Shown here in pieces: positions 21,001 to 30,416 of a DNA stretch of 64,000 bases. Below the pieces are notes generated by a model, which had not been told where the DNA came from, did not search any database, and was given only the letters and a program-made list of their open reading frames with translations. Numbering within the stretch: position 1 is the first letter of the stretch; every line of letters starts with the position of its first letter. Made by a program: the position numbers and the translations under genes. Source of the stretch: Liolophura sinensis (Eukaryota; Mollusca; Polyplacophora; Chitonida; Chitonidae); contig NC_088300.1 of NCBI RefSeq assembly GCF_032854445.1, forward strand, positions 80,393,084 to 80,457,083, given 5' to 3'.

Positions 21001-23685
21001 TACGATGATTTTTCTCTGTGAGTACCACAGTTTTACTGCGCTTTACACTATGTGTGTTCATGTTTGCTATTTCAGAAAACGAATGACGGCTCAGCAATGT
21101 TTAGAGCACACGTGGTTAAGGGTAAGTATTTCCTTGCATTTCCTGGTTAATTCTTTTAAGCCATTCTGTTGAGGAAAACTTTGAACGTTAGAAACTGTAA
21201 TTTACCCATGCTCAATTATATGTAGCGTCGAGGACAACCCACGACAAATGACAACATAGTGGCAACTGACAGCCCACGAAAAATGACAACATAGCGGCAA
21301 CTGACAGCCCACGACAAATTGCAACATACTGGCATTGACAACCCACGACAAATGGACCCAAGACAAATGGCAACGTACTGACAACTGACACCCCACGACA
21401 TATGTTAATATATTGGCAACTGACAGCCCGCGACAAATGGCAATATACTTGCAACTGACCATCTACGACAAATGGCAACTTACTGGCAACTGACAACCCA
21501 TGATAAATGGCAACAAACTGGCAACTGACAACCCATGACAAATGGCTACGTACTAGCAACTGACAACCCACTACAAATGACAACATTCTGGCAACTTAGA
21601 ACCCACGAAAAATGGGAATATACTGGCAACTGACAGCCCGCAACAAATCGCAACATTCTGGCAACTGACAACCCACGAAAAATATCAATATACTGTCAAC
21701 TCAGAACCCATGACAAATGGTAACATACTGGCAACTGACAGGCCACTATCGATGGCAATATACTGGCACTGACAGGCCACGACAAATGGCAATATACTTG
21801 CAACTGACCATCTACGACAAATGGCAACTTACTGGCAACTGACAACCCATGATAAATGGCAACAAACTGGCAACTGACAACCCAAGACAAATGGCAACAT
21901 TCTGACAACACGCGACACATGGCAACATACTGGCAACTGAGAACCCACGAAAAATATCAATATGCTGGCAACTGAGAATCCATGACAAATGGCAGCATAC
22001 TGGCAACCCATAGCCCACGACATATGGCAGCATATTGGCAACTCACAGCTCAGGACATATAACAACATACTGTCACCTTACAACCTACCACAAATAACAA
22101 TGACTTTTGTCAGTAAGTTGTATGTACATAGAATACCAGTCAAAAAACTAAATGACATATATTTTTACGAGCTGTGTGATAGGTTCATGTAGTGATTTGT
22201 GAATATGTATATCTTACAACTGCATGCATAATCGCACAGTTTTCACTGGTGTTAAACGATAATCAAAAAATTTAGTAAAAAACACTCTGTTTTCAGAGGT
22301 CAGTCAAGCGTAGCTACAGACCACCAGAAAGAAGCTTATCCAAGAAGAAACTCAAACGATTTGTTTTCCGGCGAAAATGGCAGGTGAGTGTCAATAGATA
22401 CAGGATTAATATATATCTGCTATGTATACCGGTAGGACTCACGCAAGACGATATCCTCTGATTTGTAAGATTAAATTAGGTTTCACGGGAGTTCCAGTGT
22501 AGGCGTACTGACCGCCGTTGCGATTAACTAAGTACCAAAATTCCTTGAAGTCCTTGAAAACTTATGTACTAGCTTTGATAACGTGGCGCTATAACTCAGC
22601 AGAAAAAAGTAATACGTTTCCTTGAATGTTTCAAAAGATGGGTTGTGCTATACGCCTAGCTACCTTTCCTTCCGGTCAAGGGTTAAAGCTTGAATTAGTA
22701 GTTAACTGAAGTTAAAAATAGCACATTCTACAATAAAAAAAGGGATTTACGAAAAATGAACTATAAGTGGCGACCTTTGAAGTCAATTCCTTCGAATGAA
22801 GGATTTATTTATTTATTTATTTGATTGGTGTTTTACGCCGTACTCAAGAATATTTCACTTATACGACGACGGCCAGCATTATGGTGGGAGGAAACCGGGC
22901 AGAGCCCGGGGGAAACCCATGACCATCCGCAGGTTGCTAGCGGACCTTCCCACTTACCGCCGGAGAGGAAGCCAGCATGAGCTGGACTTGAACGCACAGC
23001 GACCGCATTGGTGTGAGACTCCTGGGTCATTACGCTGCGCTAGCGCTCGAATGAAGGAAGTGTGGCTTGTTGTTGAACACTAACCAATTACTTAAAGGAA
23101 AAAACCTCTAAAAATCAAAGCAGGCATGACTAAGTAGACCACTTAAAACTATGCATAAATATACTTTCATTCATTTTTTTTTTAGATTTTTGTGAAAAGA
23201 GTTAAAGGCGCTCAAACATTTATCTTCTAAGGTGGAATTTATGGACGTCACAGGAAGTTTGTCCAACTCTAACACACGACACTGAATGTTGGAATAACTC
23301 TTTTTACCCATGAGTGAATCATTACTGAAATAATGTTTCCCAAAATTCCTTCCTTCTGGTGAGCATCAAGAAAAAAGGTGATGTGACGTCAGAGTTCCTA
23401 GATACCGTCAGTGTGGCTCACTAAAGCCCACCATAGTTTTCAAATATTTGAATGCCTTTTTAAAACTCTCAAAAAAGCTGAAAAAATAAATGAAAGTATT
23501 TTTACGCATACTTTTAAGTTGTCTTCAAGGTGAGCCTTGCTTCATATTTTAGCTTTCTTTTACTTTAAGGCGTTTCAACGAACGCTTTGTGTATACTGAC
23601 CTAGTGACGTGTTTTCTAATCTTCACATTTACAGAAGGCTGTCAATGCTATGTTGGCGTTGAAAAGATTGGGTGTCAAGTTGTGA
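8921..23685 (+). CDS. Myosin light chain kinase-like Ser/Thr kinase, 10 coding exons, 377 aa
   Basis: Ten exons (8921-9009, 12097-12164, 17440-17533, 17952-18155, 18371-18512, 19884-20083, 20605-20757, 21076-21121, 22297-22383, 23635-23685) join in frame with GT-AG introns to 377 codons plus TGA. Visible motifs: glycine loop GKGKFGEV (83-90), catalytic Lys105 in AAKF, catalytic loop HLDLKPEN (195-202), DFG (217-219), APE (241-243), and a basic tail with RRKWQKAVNAMLALKRL (about 357-373) resembling the MLCK autoinhibitory/calmodulin-binding helix. HLDLK in place of HRDLK is typical of MLCK/titin/twitchin-type kinases. Family role: Ca2+/calmodulin-dependent phosphorylation of myosin regulatory light chain in muscle and non-muscle cells. 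There are no Ig or Fn3 domains, so it is a short MLCK, close in length to MYLK4-type proteins. The start is the first in-frame ATG; no in-frame upstream stop was found for about 130 bases. The assignment to the MLCK group is firm, the exact orthologue is not. Confidence 0.9.
9010..11103 (+). other. Kinase intron 1, unique part
   Basis: This is the intron between the exon 1 donor (gtaagt at 9010) and the acceptor array. Several unrelated short open frames occur; none has recognised motifs or paired splice sites. Confidence 0.6.
11104..12096 (+). repeat. 67-bp minisatellite of duplicated exon 2 splice acceptors (14 copies)
   Basis: Fourteen consecutive units carry a polypyrimidine stretch, ttgcag or ctacag, then ~20 bases nearly identical to the start of kinase exon 2 (taccgtgagattatctgaag against taccgtgggattatccgaag). 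The true exon is the fifteenth. Every unit keeps the AG. Entering any decoy from exon 1 gives TVRLSEDNTL then TGA, so use of a decoy would truncate the protein. Two units carry ctacag|taccatg, and late units carry tacagtg, so the array has internal sub-families. Confidence 0.95.
12097..12164 (+). CDS. MLCK-like kinase exon 2
   Basis: The acceptor ttcttgcag precedes TACCGTGGGATTATCCGAAG, and the donor is ggag|gtaaga. It encodes the linker VGLSEEAMNSKVRVDETEYF, with no known domain. It is the last member of a 67-bp tandem series whose upstream copies repeat its acceptor and first ~20 bases. It is the only copy that stays open and reaches a good donor, so it is taken as the true exon. Confidence 0.8.
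12165..13649 (+). other. Kinase intron 2, unique part
   Basis: An open frame at 12,647-12,898 (+) looks mildly protein-like but matches nothing I recognise and has no splice context. A broken mobile element is possible but unproven. Confidence 0.4.
13650..14289. repeat. Complex minisatellite in kinase intron 2
   Basis: Irregular higher-order repetition of ggcgttatgctgagcaggcc, gaatggaggatggccatacc and ggtcactgagcaggccgagt segments, with alternating long and short units. Confidence 0.9.
14290..14680. repeat. ~48-bp minisatellite, about 8 copies
   Basis: Units contain gcctgaaacgtaacagatgt, ccaatatacggcataccc and aaagtctaaa. It grades into the adjoining 39-bp array through shared aggtctaacag and catggcat words, so the two arrays are probably related. 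Confidence 0.92.
14681..15288. repeat. 39-bp minisatellite, about 15 copies
   Basis: Units contain aggtctaacagacctccggt and acatggcaaaggctaccc. The 39-bp period is 13 codons, so the - strand stays open over 171 codons as MYRRSVRPWVAYA repeats. This is an artefact of the period, with no other sign of a gene. Confidence 0.95.
15289..17439 (+). other. Kinase intron 2, remainder
   Basis: It contains a short SINE 3' fragment at 15,800-15,826 (ccgccgtataagtgaaatat). No exon was recognised before the exon 3 acceptor. Confidence 0.5.
17440..17533 (+). CDS. MLCK-like kinase exon 3 (start of kinase domain)
   Basis: Acceptor ttgttacag, donor ggcaa|gtaagt. It encodes VEEAPFEHKEVRIRKDRWVT, then AEFRVSDELLGK. 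The segment just before the glycine loop resembles the APFDH...Y.V...LG pattern found ahead of MLCK kinase domains. Phase 1 in, phase 2 out. Confidence 0.88.
17952..18155 (+). CDS. MLCK-like kinase exon 4 (glycine loop, catalytic Lys, alpha-C)
   Basis: Acceptor tctgtcgcag, donor gaatt|gtaagt. It completes GKGKFGEV, then carries AAKF with the ATP-binding lysine (Lys105), KEIVNEVNIMKKLQHPRLLQ (alpha-C helix and beta-4 of the N-lobe), and ends at the hinge region ICLVTEL. Phase 2 on both sides. Confidence 0.95.
18371..18512 (+). CDS. MLCK-like kinase exon 5 (C-lobe start and catalytic loop)
   Basis: Acceptor cgttttcag, donor ctcaag|gtgagt. It encodes ITGGELFERVINDDFILTEK, then MRQICEGVDFMHKQSVVHLDLK, ending at the catalytic-loop lysine. 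Phase 2 in, phase 0 out. The last ~50 bases plus the donor are the source of the tandem repeats that follow. Confidence 0.95.
18514..18790 (+). repeat. Duplicated 3' end and donor of kinase exon 5 (first block)
   Basis: At least two near-perfect copies of the exon 5 end (tggttcacttagacctcaag) followed by gtgagtctgtatatggcaaa lie directly after the true donor, with donors at 18590 and 18667. Later copies decay. The copies are shifted one base relative to the coding frame, and intron read-through meets TGA after VSLYMANL, so they are intronic and not duplicated functional exons. Confidence 0.92.
18965..19672 (+). repeat. ~70-bp minisatellite derived from kinase exon 5 boundary (second block)
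   Basis: About ten units contain gaagtcgactttatgcagaa, tggttcacctggacctcatg and gtgattcttaaaaaggcaaa, a diverged form of the exon 5 end plus donor flank. The donor has changed from caag|gtgagt to catg|gtgatt in nearly all units. About 170 bp of unrelated DNA (18,790-18,960) separates it from the first block. The array ends at a SINE fragment. Confidence 0.9.
19669..19759 (+). mobile_element. SINE 3' fragment (tRNA-derived family), sense orientation
   Basis: The fragment contains cctcccaccataatgc, gccgccgtcgtat, aatattcttgagtgc and caaaacaccaatcaaa, then a short taaa-type tail. This is the 3' part of the SINE family found repeatedly here. It sits in intron 5 at the end of the exon-derived array and has no tRNA head. 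Confidence 0.8.
19884..20083 (+). CDS. MLCK-like kinase exon 6 (PEN, DFG, activation loop, APE)
   Basis: Acceptor cttatccag, donor gtttt|gtaagt. It begins PENILCL, then KIIDFGLARE, FGTPEFTAPEVVNFD and TDLWSVGVICYVL. The activation segment has no classical T-loop RD pair (HLD rather than HRD), as expected for MLCK-type kinases. Phase 0 in, phase 2 out. Confidence 0.95.
20605..20757 (+). CDS. MLCK-like kinase exon 7 (C-lobe)
   Basis: Acceptor catggcag, donor ccaaa|gtaaga. It encodes LSGFSPFVGKTDAQTLCNVT, then AKWDFNIEEFDDISKDAKAF and ISALLVKEPK, matching the MLCK C-lobe pattern SG.SPF.G....ETL.NV....WDF....F..IS..AK.FI..LL. Phase 2 on both sides. Confidence 0.95.
21076..21121 (+). CDS. MLCK-like kinase exon 8 (end of kinase domain)
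   Basis: A 46-base exon; acceptor gctatttcag, donor ttaagg|gtaagt. It encodes KKRMTAQQCLEHTWLR, the R.T...CL.H.WL motif that closes CaMK-family catalytic domains. Phase 2 in, phase 0 out. Confidence 0.92.
21225..22100. repeat. 35-bp minisatellite in kinase intron 8, ~24 copies
   Basis: Units contain ggcaacatactggcaactga and caacccacgacaaat, with frequent substitutions. The reverse strand gives long open frames rich in SCQ/CHLSWVV repeats, which are not genes. It is not derived from flanking exon 8. Confidence 0.95.
22297..22383 (+). CDS. MLCK-like kinase exon 9 (autoinhibitory segment)
   Basis: Acceptor ctgttttcag, donor tggcag|gtgagt. It encodes RSVKRSYRPPERSLSKKKLK, then RFVFRRKWQ. The basic KKKLKRFVFRRKWQ corresponds to the LSK..MKKYMARRKWQK stretch of MLCKs that blocks the active site and starts the calmodulin-binding helix. 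Phase 0 on both sides. Confidence 0.92.
22804..23046 (-). mobile_element. SINE copy with 12-bp target-site duplication
   Basis: It lies antisense in kinase intron 9. The given strand starts with the (attt)n complement of its tail, then gattggtgttttacgccgta and runs to gctgcgctagcg. The duplication tcgaatgaagga is at 22,792-22,803 and 23,047-23,058. About 243 bp, slightly truncated at the tRNA-derived head. Confidence 0.92.
23635..23685 (+). CDS. MLCK-like kinase exon 10 (C-terminus of calmodulin-binding helix)
   Basis: Acceptor cacatttacag. It encodes KAVNAMLALKRLGVKL then TGA; K.VNAMLALKRL aligns by pattern with the C-terminal half of the MLCK calmodulin-binding helix. A donor-like gtaaga at 23709 lies 23 bases past the stop, so a spliced 3' UTR (acceptor at 23987) is possible. 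No AATAAA was found nearby; an ATTAAA with a GT-rich follow-on at about 25,699 is a weak poly(A) candidate. Confidence 0.88.
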   Translation, partial: KAVNAMLALKRLGVKL

Positions 23686-23987
23686 ACACAAAGGCCGTAT
23701 TGTTACCGGTAAGAGTTTCTTATCCAACGATTCCGAATCGGCCAACACACGCATTCCACAACCGTGCCAATGTATGGGTTTCCCAGAAAATTAAATACCT
23801 TCGTGAAAAGTCTTTAACGGTAAAAATCTTGTTATTTATGTTCGACTGACCCCACACTAGGCTTAGGGGAAAAGCTCGATACCAGAGTAGTCTGTAATTT
23901 GAAATAATGGTGTACATTATACAAAGAGCTTTCCCTCTTGTTTTCAATGACGTTTTTCTTTAACACCTTTTATTTCATCATTTTCAG

Positions 23988-24029
23988 GACATTTCCAAAG
24001 ATTGGACATGGGATAATGAGCATGTCTAA
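23988..24029 (+). CDS. Possible alternative terminal exon of the MLCK-like kinase
   Basis: A good acceptor (cattttcag) is followed by 13 open codons, DISKDWTWDNEHV, then TAA. Exon 9 ends in phase 0, so joining it here stays open and would replace the last 16 residues, including half of the calmodulin-binding helix. The same acceptor could instead just splice the 3' UTR after exon 10. No transcript evidence is available. Confidence 0.25.
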   Translation, partial: DISKDWTWDNEHV

Positions 24030-24780
24030 AAACCGTTACCACAGCAACGCCCTGGATGCCATATTACTTTAGGTGGTTCGTTGTTACCAGGCAGACTGAT
24101 GGTGATTTTCAACACCTATGATGGATGGGCGGACATATGGTCGTGATTGACTGTCCCTTATTAGCCAGCCCCATTTATAAATATTCCCCATACCTTCACG
24201 TGACTTCTAACCGGAAGACTCCTTGGACCACTATATGATGATGTAAAGAGAAAGGTCACGGCCGGAGATTCGTAAAGGCTAGAGCTATGTTTTGGCTGGG
24301 GATAAATATTAGCACAAAACTTTGGAGTCCTAAACAGTTATCAGAACCTTTAGGCGATAACAAATTTCTAGAAACACCAGAAATATGCATTTAGAAACAT
24401 TGACCCTATTGAATGAACAACTTCGATCATAATATTAGTACCAAAGTATGGGTTAGATTTTCAAGACGAATTCCCAACTCAACAGGTTCGTTTAGCCTTT
24501 CCACATTTGTCTGTGAAATCGTGTGTTTGTTTGCTATGTAGGGCCTACACTGTAATCATCGGTGATCGAGTTGTCCACATTTCCAGTAAAGCCATGTCAA
24601 GCCATGTCAAGCGCGAAAAGGATGAAAGGACGCTTAAACAATCAAGCACTTTTTTTTTCATCGTTGTGTCTTTGTACTTAAAAGCAGTTATTATATAGTT
24701 ACTTTTACCTAGATCTATATCAACAAGATATGTATTATATCTACAAAATACGGATTTATTGTATGTACACAAGGATCTAC

Positions 24781-24935
24781 CTGTAGCTTAGTCTGCCTGT
24801 AGCTTAGTTTCCCTGTAGCTTAGTCTACTGGAAGCCAGTTCTGCTAAGAGGGTGCCTGTAGCTTAGTCTGCCTGTAGCTTAGTCTACCTGAAGCTTAGTC
24901 TACTGGAAGCCAGTTCTGCGAAGAGGGTGTAGCTT
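24781..24935. repeat. Short tandem repeats (15-bp unit and an ~85-bp duplication)
   Basis: cctgtagcttagtct words repeat, and the block ending tactggaagccagttctgc occurs twice. Confidence 0.85.
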
Positions 24936-25934
24936 GCGTCTGACGTAACAGCAGAGAATAGCTGCCATGGTAGCTAGGTTTGACGTTCAGTCAGCCTCCA
25001 TCCTCTTTGTAAATCTGTCACCACTAGACCTAAAGTCTAATCTACTCGTGAGTGACCGAATGTATGGAGAATGCCAAAGCTGGAATGAATACTTCCTCAT
25101 ACTTAAAAATCGTACTACTCTTTACCTTTACTATTCATATCTAAGTCATGCATAAAATATTACATTGATGACCTGTTTTCTAATATGTTCTATATTTTTT
25201 TCACTTATATGTTTATACAAAATGTCTGAATGTATTGACATGTGAATTTGCATTTCCATTCTTTTATGTGCTAAAGTATTCCTATAGAGTAGAAGAAGCG
25301 ACAAACATAAAATGAAAAGGTTTAAACCTATAACGATTGATGTCTGGTGTAACACGTTTCCCTATAGGTTAAGTACAAACTATTCACCTTAGGTACAACC
25401 AGACTTCCCCGAATGAACCAGAGTGATCTTAACTGTGTCATGGATTGTTTATTCTCTTAAATATTCCTATTAATAGTTTTGAATGAATAATATGAAATTG
25501 TCAATTTTATATAAATTCTCTTCTTTTGTTGCTGTTATTGTTCTTTCTGAATTCATATTTCTCAAATGGGACAGCAGTTGACTTGTCTATCACAAACCAT
25601 AACTTACAGGAAGCTGTAAGTGGGATATTGTAACACGATTTGGACAGGTTACTTCAGTCATCCTCTGTTTCCTATACTGCAAATTCCTTTATTGGGTATT
25701 AAATTTAATGAAAGGAAAGTGCCCTGTGTATTGTACATTGCTGAGTAACTGTTAATCTCCTAGTGTCGAACCATGAGCTAGCAGTATGTGTCCCAAGCCA
25801 AAATTGTGTACCTGGCCAAGCTCAGGTGGACAGCGAAACATTACTAACACACCTGTAGATCATATACTTCCTCATTAAAAGCAATGTAAATATAAATAAT
25901 ATAATCAGTCAGTCGTTTGTTCGCGGCACTCTGA

Positions 25935-26590
25935 TTTCATCTCTGTGTGGGACGTCACGTCTGGTGTCGGTATGCTGCGGGTGGGTGGGACGTCACGTCT
26001 GGGGTCCGTATACTGTGACTGGGTGGGGCGTCACGTCTGGTGTCAATATAGTGCGGCTGGATGGGACGTCATGTCTGGTATCAGTTTATTGTGACTGGGT
26101 GGGACGTCACGTCTGGTGCCGGTTTACTGTGACTGGGTGGGACGTCACGTCGGGTGTCAGTATACTGTGGCTGGGAGGGAATTCATGTCTGGTGTCTGTT
26201 TACTGTGACTATGTTGGACGTCACGTCTGGTGTCGGTATACTATGTCTGATGGTAGTCCTGTGACTGGGTGGGGCGTCATGTCTGGTGCCCACATACTTC
26301 GACTGGACGGGAATTCACATCAGTATGCTGGGGATAGGAAAGGGATGTCTGTTGTCAGAATCCTATGACTGTGTAGAACGTCACGTCTGGTGTCAGAATC
26401 CTGAATATGCGAGGAACGTCACATCTGGTGTCAGAATCCTGTGACTGCGTGAGATGTCAAGTCAGGTGTCCATATACTTCGACTGGACTGGGCCATCTTG
26501 TCTGGTGTTCATATATACTGTGACTTGGTGGGACGTCACGCCTGGTGTCAGTGTACTCTTTCTGGGTGGGGTGTCAGGTCTGACTCTCTA
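25935..26590. repeat. ~38-bp minisatellite with GACGTCAC motifs, ~17 copies
   Basis: Units contain gtgactgggtgggacgtcac and gtctggtgtcagtatact. Most units carry GACGTCAC or a close variant, similar to a CRE palindrome. The array is downstream of the kinase gene. Confidence 0.93.
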
Positions 26591-27187
26591 TCCATATTTA
26601 CTTACAAGAGAATTATACGCTTTGTAAAACTTAGAGTGAGATCAAAACATACATCTATCAAATCGTGAACCTTGGCAGTATATGTAGATGTTGGGTGATC
26701 TTGGGAGGTCAGAGTAGTCCCCCCTTCTTCCAGCCGCTTGTCAACACCAGATGGCATTATGACTAAGAGCGCGCGAACAGCGAAGTTGAGGGAAGTGACA
26801 GTGACAGTCCTGAACAAAAGAAGGATTTTATCAAGAATACATCATCAGTAATCCACTGTGTTATCATTAGAATAAATAGAGGGAAACGAGTAAGTATGAT
26901 CTCAATGATAAAAAAGCTCTTTCAGCTGAACGGAAAGATTTTCTTTTCATTGTCCAATACACTTAAGTTGTTGTTCAAGTTTGTAGAAAAAGAGGCCATA
27001 CCAGATACAGTATTTATACATCATAATATGTAGGTTGTGAACATCATAATGTGTAGGTTGTGATGAGTCTTTGTATGAGATTATAAGCAATGTGGAAACT
27101 ATAAAAAAAAAAAGATTGCAATACTAATGAAATTAATGCGGAAGATGTAACAATTAACAGGCTGAATAATTTCAACTGATTGAGGGT

Positions 27188-27887
27188 AGCTGTAGACCTC
27201 AGTACAGGTACATGTAGACCTCAGTACGGGTACATGTAGACCTCAGTATGGGTACATGTAAACCTCAGTACGGGTACATGTAGACCTCAGTACGGGTACA
27301 TGTAGACCTCGGTATGGGTACATGTAGACCTCGGTATGGGTACATGTAGACCTCAGTACGGGTACATGTAAACCTCAGTACGGGTACATGTAGACCTCAG
27401 TAGGGGTACATGTAGACCTCAGTACAGGTACATGTGTAGACCTCAGTACAGGTACATTAAGACCTCAGTACAGGTACATGTAGACCTCAGTACAGGTACA
27501 TGTAGACCTCAGTACAGGTACATGTGTATACCTCAGTACAGGTACATGTAGACCTCAGTACAGGTACATGTAGACCTCAGTACAGGTACATGTGTAGGCC
27601 TCAGTACAGGTACATGTAGACCTCAGTACAGGTACATGTGTAGGCCTCAGTACAGGTACATGTAGGCCTCAGTACGGGTACATGTAAACCTCAGTACAGG
27701 TACATGTAAACCTCAGTACAGGTACATGTAGACCTCAGTACAGGTACATGTGTAGGCCTCAGTACAGGTACGTGTAGGCCTCAGTACAGGTACATGTAGG
27801 CCTCAGTACAGGTACATGTAGGCCTCAGTATGGGTACATGTAAACCTCAGTACAGGTACATGTAGACCTCAGTACATGTGTAGGCCT
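27188..27887. repeat. 20-22-bp minisatellite, ~32 copies
   Basis: Units of gtagacctcagtacaggtac plus at, with alternating sub-variants (cagg/cggg, tagacc/taggcc, an extra tg). Each has the near-palindrome gtacatgta. Confidence 0.96.
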
Positions 27888-28279
27888 ATATCAATACTGG
27901 AGTCACTAGGACATATAGGAGGTAGACAGACTCCATGAGTGAAGCTGACTCCTGATTTAACATATCAAGCAGGTCAGCTTCATCTCAGGATGAAATCAAC
28001 AGTGTTGGAAGCAAAGAAACGTGCTTCCTGCCAGAAAACTTCAGAAATGCATACTAAGAAGCAATGGCCTGATACATGTATACTTATGTGTGTTCTAGGA
28101 GATCAGACCGTTTGTCTTCATTTTGTAGGCCCCGTTCAGTTAAACTTTAGTTTTTATTTCTGGTCCAGATTGAGTTTATTTATATTTTAAACACCAACTA
28201 TAACATGAAATTGAGTTTAATTCTGCTTTAGCTACCAGTAATTTTATGAATGTGAAAGTATATATACTGGTGTATGTAT

Positions 28280-28568
28280 AATGGTAACAGACAGGCTCCC
28301 AATCTTTAGAAACTTGTAAGAGAGGCTTTTTTCACTACCAACTACCAAACCAGCTCTACAACTTCTAAGTGTGGAAACCCACGATGTAAATGCTGTGAAC
28401 ATTAAAAAACAAGCAGTCATTTTTTGTTTCACATTACGAATTTTAACTTCCTTGTTAATGCTAATATGAACTGTAATTCGCAAAATCTACTGTATGTTTT
28501 AACCTGCTCTAATTGTAACAAATTCTACATAGGCGAAGCTGGTGATTCATTAAGAATCGATGTAGGGT
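28280..28568 (+). pseudogene. Penelope-like element fragment, cysteine motif and first half of GIY-YIG nuclease
   Basis: One frame reads CGNPRCKCCEH, then after a degraded stretch NCNSQNLLYVLTCSNCNKFY and IGEAGDSLR. This is the Cys/His motif and the start of a GIY-YIG endonuclease as found at the C-terminus of Penelope-like retroelements. It carries a stop and a one-base deletion near its end. It is cut off at 28,568 by an inserted transposon and resumes at 30,198. No reverse transcriptase part was seen upstream. Assignment to Penelope-like elements is from motif memory. Confidence 0.65.
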
Positions 28569-29043
28569 CAGAGCCCTAGCTAGTGTTTTATCGAGTGGCG
28601 CTCTGACATGCCTCTCGGAATGTCCGCCATCCCTCTGTGAAACCGCAGTATCTAGCGCCATGCCTAAAAATGTCCTTTGTAAAGTTCCGTATTTCCGTAT
28701 TTTTAATTTTCTGTCGAACACTATGCACCATAATTCTAGCGGCACATGATCTCGTACATACGTGTAGTTATTTTCCTAAAATTCCCGAGAGTTACAAATC
28801 GGAAACCAGTTAGTTAAGACATCTTGAGTGCCTGAGGCATGGTTTCCGAAGTTCTTGAGTCAGCTGGCTGCGCAAATGTCTGCACAAAGGCTAAATTTTG
28901 TGACCTTGCCAAGCCATTGTTTACTAAATCGTAAATTACGCGTGTAGCGCGTAGAATGGCGATGCATTGAGTTGACACAGTAGCATGCTGAGTTCAGCTC
29001 GGCTATCTAGGAAGTGTTAATCCATCCTAGAACAGTGTTTTGA

Positions 29044-29174
29044 TTTTTTTTTTTTTTTTTTTGATTGGTGTTTTACGCCGTACTCAAGAATATTTCACTT
29101 ATACGACGGCGGTCAGCATTATGGTGGGTAGAAACCGGGTACAGCCCGGGGGAAACCCACGACCATCCGCAGGT
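29044..29174 (-). mobile_element. SINE fragment with 11-bp target-site duplication, nested
   Basis: A poly-T start (complement of the tail), then gattggtgttttacgccgta through gaccatccgcagg. Duplication cagtgttttga at 29,033-29,043 and 29,175-29,185. Inserted inside the inverted-repeat transposon, hence younger than it. Confidence 0.9.
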
Positions 29175-29639
29175 CAGTGTTTTGAAGGTATATATATAAT
29201 ATAAAATTTCAATTTAACCTCCAAAGGCAATATTTTAGCCTTTTAATTGGCTCCGAAAACAGGTGTTTTCAGGTGAAAGTTTGTCAAATATGCCAGTGCA
29301 CTGACTTCTGAGTCTCAGATTACCGTTAAACCTTACATGATTCTGATGTAGGAAATTCTTTTCAGTACAGCCACAGTGCATGACCCCTGATAAGCTGTTT
29401 GCTTTCTGTTAGGGGAATTTTTACTGCTTTAGAGGGATGGTGAACCCGATTTACTTCAAACAGTAATTGATCCTGTTTCCTTTCAACTGAGGAAAGTTGA
29501 ACACAGAAGTTAGAAAATAAATCTTGGAAGGCTGGAGTGATAATATATGAAAGATTTTGTTGTCACAGCAACTACTGAAATGGTGGACTTCATAAATCAG
29601 TTTCAATTAACATTTTATTTATTCTGTAAATATTTGACT

Positions 29640-29800
29640 GACTGACTGATTGCTGTTTTACACCACACTCATGATTATTTCACTCATATGACGGTGGGTC
29701 AGTATTGTCAGGTGGGAGGAGATAACCCCCGGAAGAAACCAGGGTAAACCACAGAGCATTGGCAAGTCACTGACAACTTCCCCACTTGTCTTACAACAGC
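29640..29800 (-). mobile_element. Old diverged SINE copy
   Basis: gattgctgttttacaccaca, attatttcactcatatgacg and a gtcagtattgtcaggtggga segment match the family with many substitutions. No clear duplication. It lies inside the inverted-repeat transposon. Confidence 0.6.
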
Positions 29801-30197
29801 CCCGTTTGCACAGTTCTACAAGCGTCATCATCCATCTCGCCACCAAACCCCATGAAATTAAGCACTAAAATGCCTGCAATGGATTGAGAAAATTCCCTAC
29901 TGTGGTGACCCCGTAATTATGGTCAAATGTCATTTCTGTCGAATCGGGTACAGCAGCAAGCCTTGTGATTAAGGATCCCATTTGACTATGAGGATTACAA
30001 AGCTTACTAAAATATAATATTTTAGGCCACTTAATTTATCCTGGTGTTAGATGTAAAACTACCCTTTTGACACGATGAAAGCATTTCCGGCAATGCAAGT
30101 TTTCAGGCGGACGGGGGCCACTGGCCCCCGAAAGCCAGGCTCATTTGGCTGGGACGCTCCTCCCCCATGCCTTCACCAAATCCTAGCTAGGGGTCTG

Positions 30198-30416
30198 AGG
30201 GTACATAGGCAACAAATTAATACGCCAAATTTACAGATTTTACCTGTAAGCAAACAGATCGCATCATGTACCCGTAATCTACACAGTGGACCCAAGTTCC
30301 ACATAATGCCATTCTTTAAATTATCGGTGAATAAAGCTCAAACCAGAGGAATCAAAGAACAGTACTTCATTCATAAATTTAAATCTGAACTGAACAGAGA
30401 AAGCATCGGGAGATAA
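30198..30416 (+). pseudogene. Penelope-like element fragment, second half of GIY-YIG nuclease
   Basis: An open frame reads RVHRQQINTPNLQILPVSKQ, then HSGPKFHIMPFFKLSV, ending TRGIKEQYFIHKFKSELN before TAA. This continues the GIY-YIG domain interrupted at 28,568 and includes the REQ/E..I..LN-type C-terminal motif of such endonucleases. A run of A's (about 30,517-30,530) and aataaaa follow and may mark the element's 3' end. Confidence 0.65.

Larger units (their letters stand above)
28569..30197. mobile_element. 1.63-kb non-autonomous DNA transposon with inverted repeats
   Basis: The left end reads cagagccctagctag and the reverse complement of the right end reads cagacccctagctag (14/15 match). 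The flanks carry a 5-bp direct repeat, agggt (28,564-28,568 and 30,198-30,202), and removing the element rejoins the GIY-YIG coding frame around RVHRQQIN. The cag termini recall hAT elements, but a 5-bp duplication differs from the usual 8 bp. No transposase was found inside. It contains two SINE copies. Confidence 0.8.
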
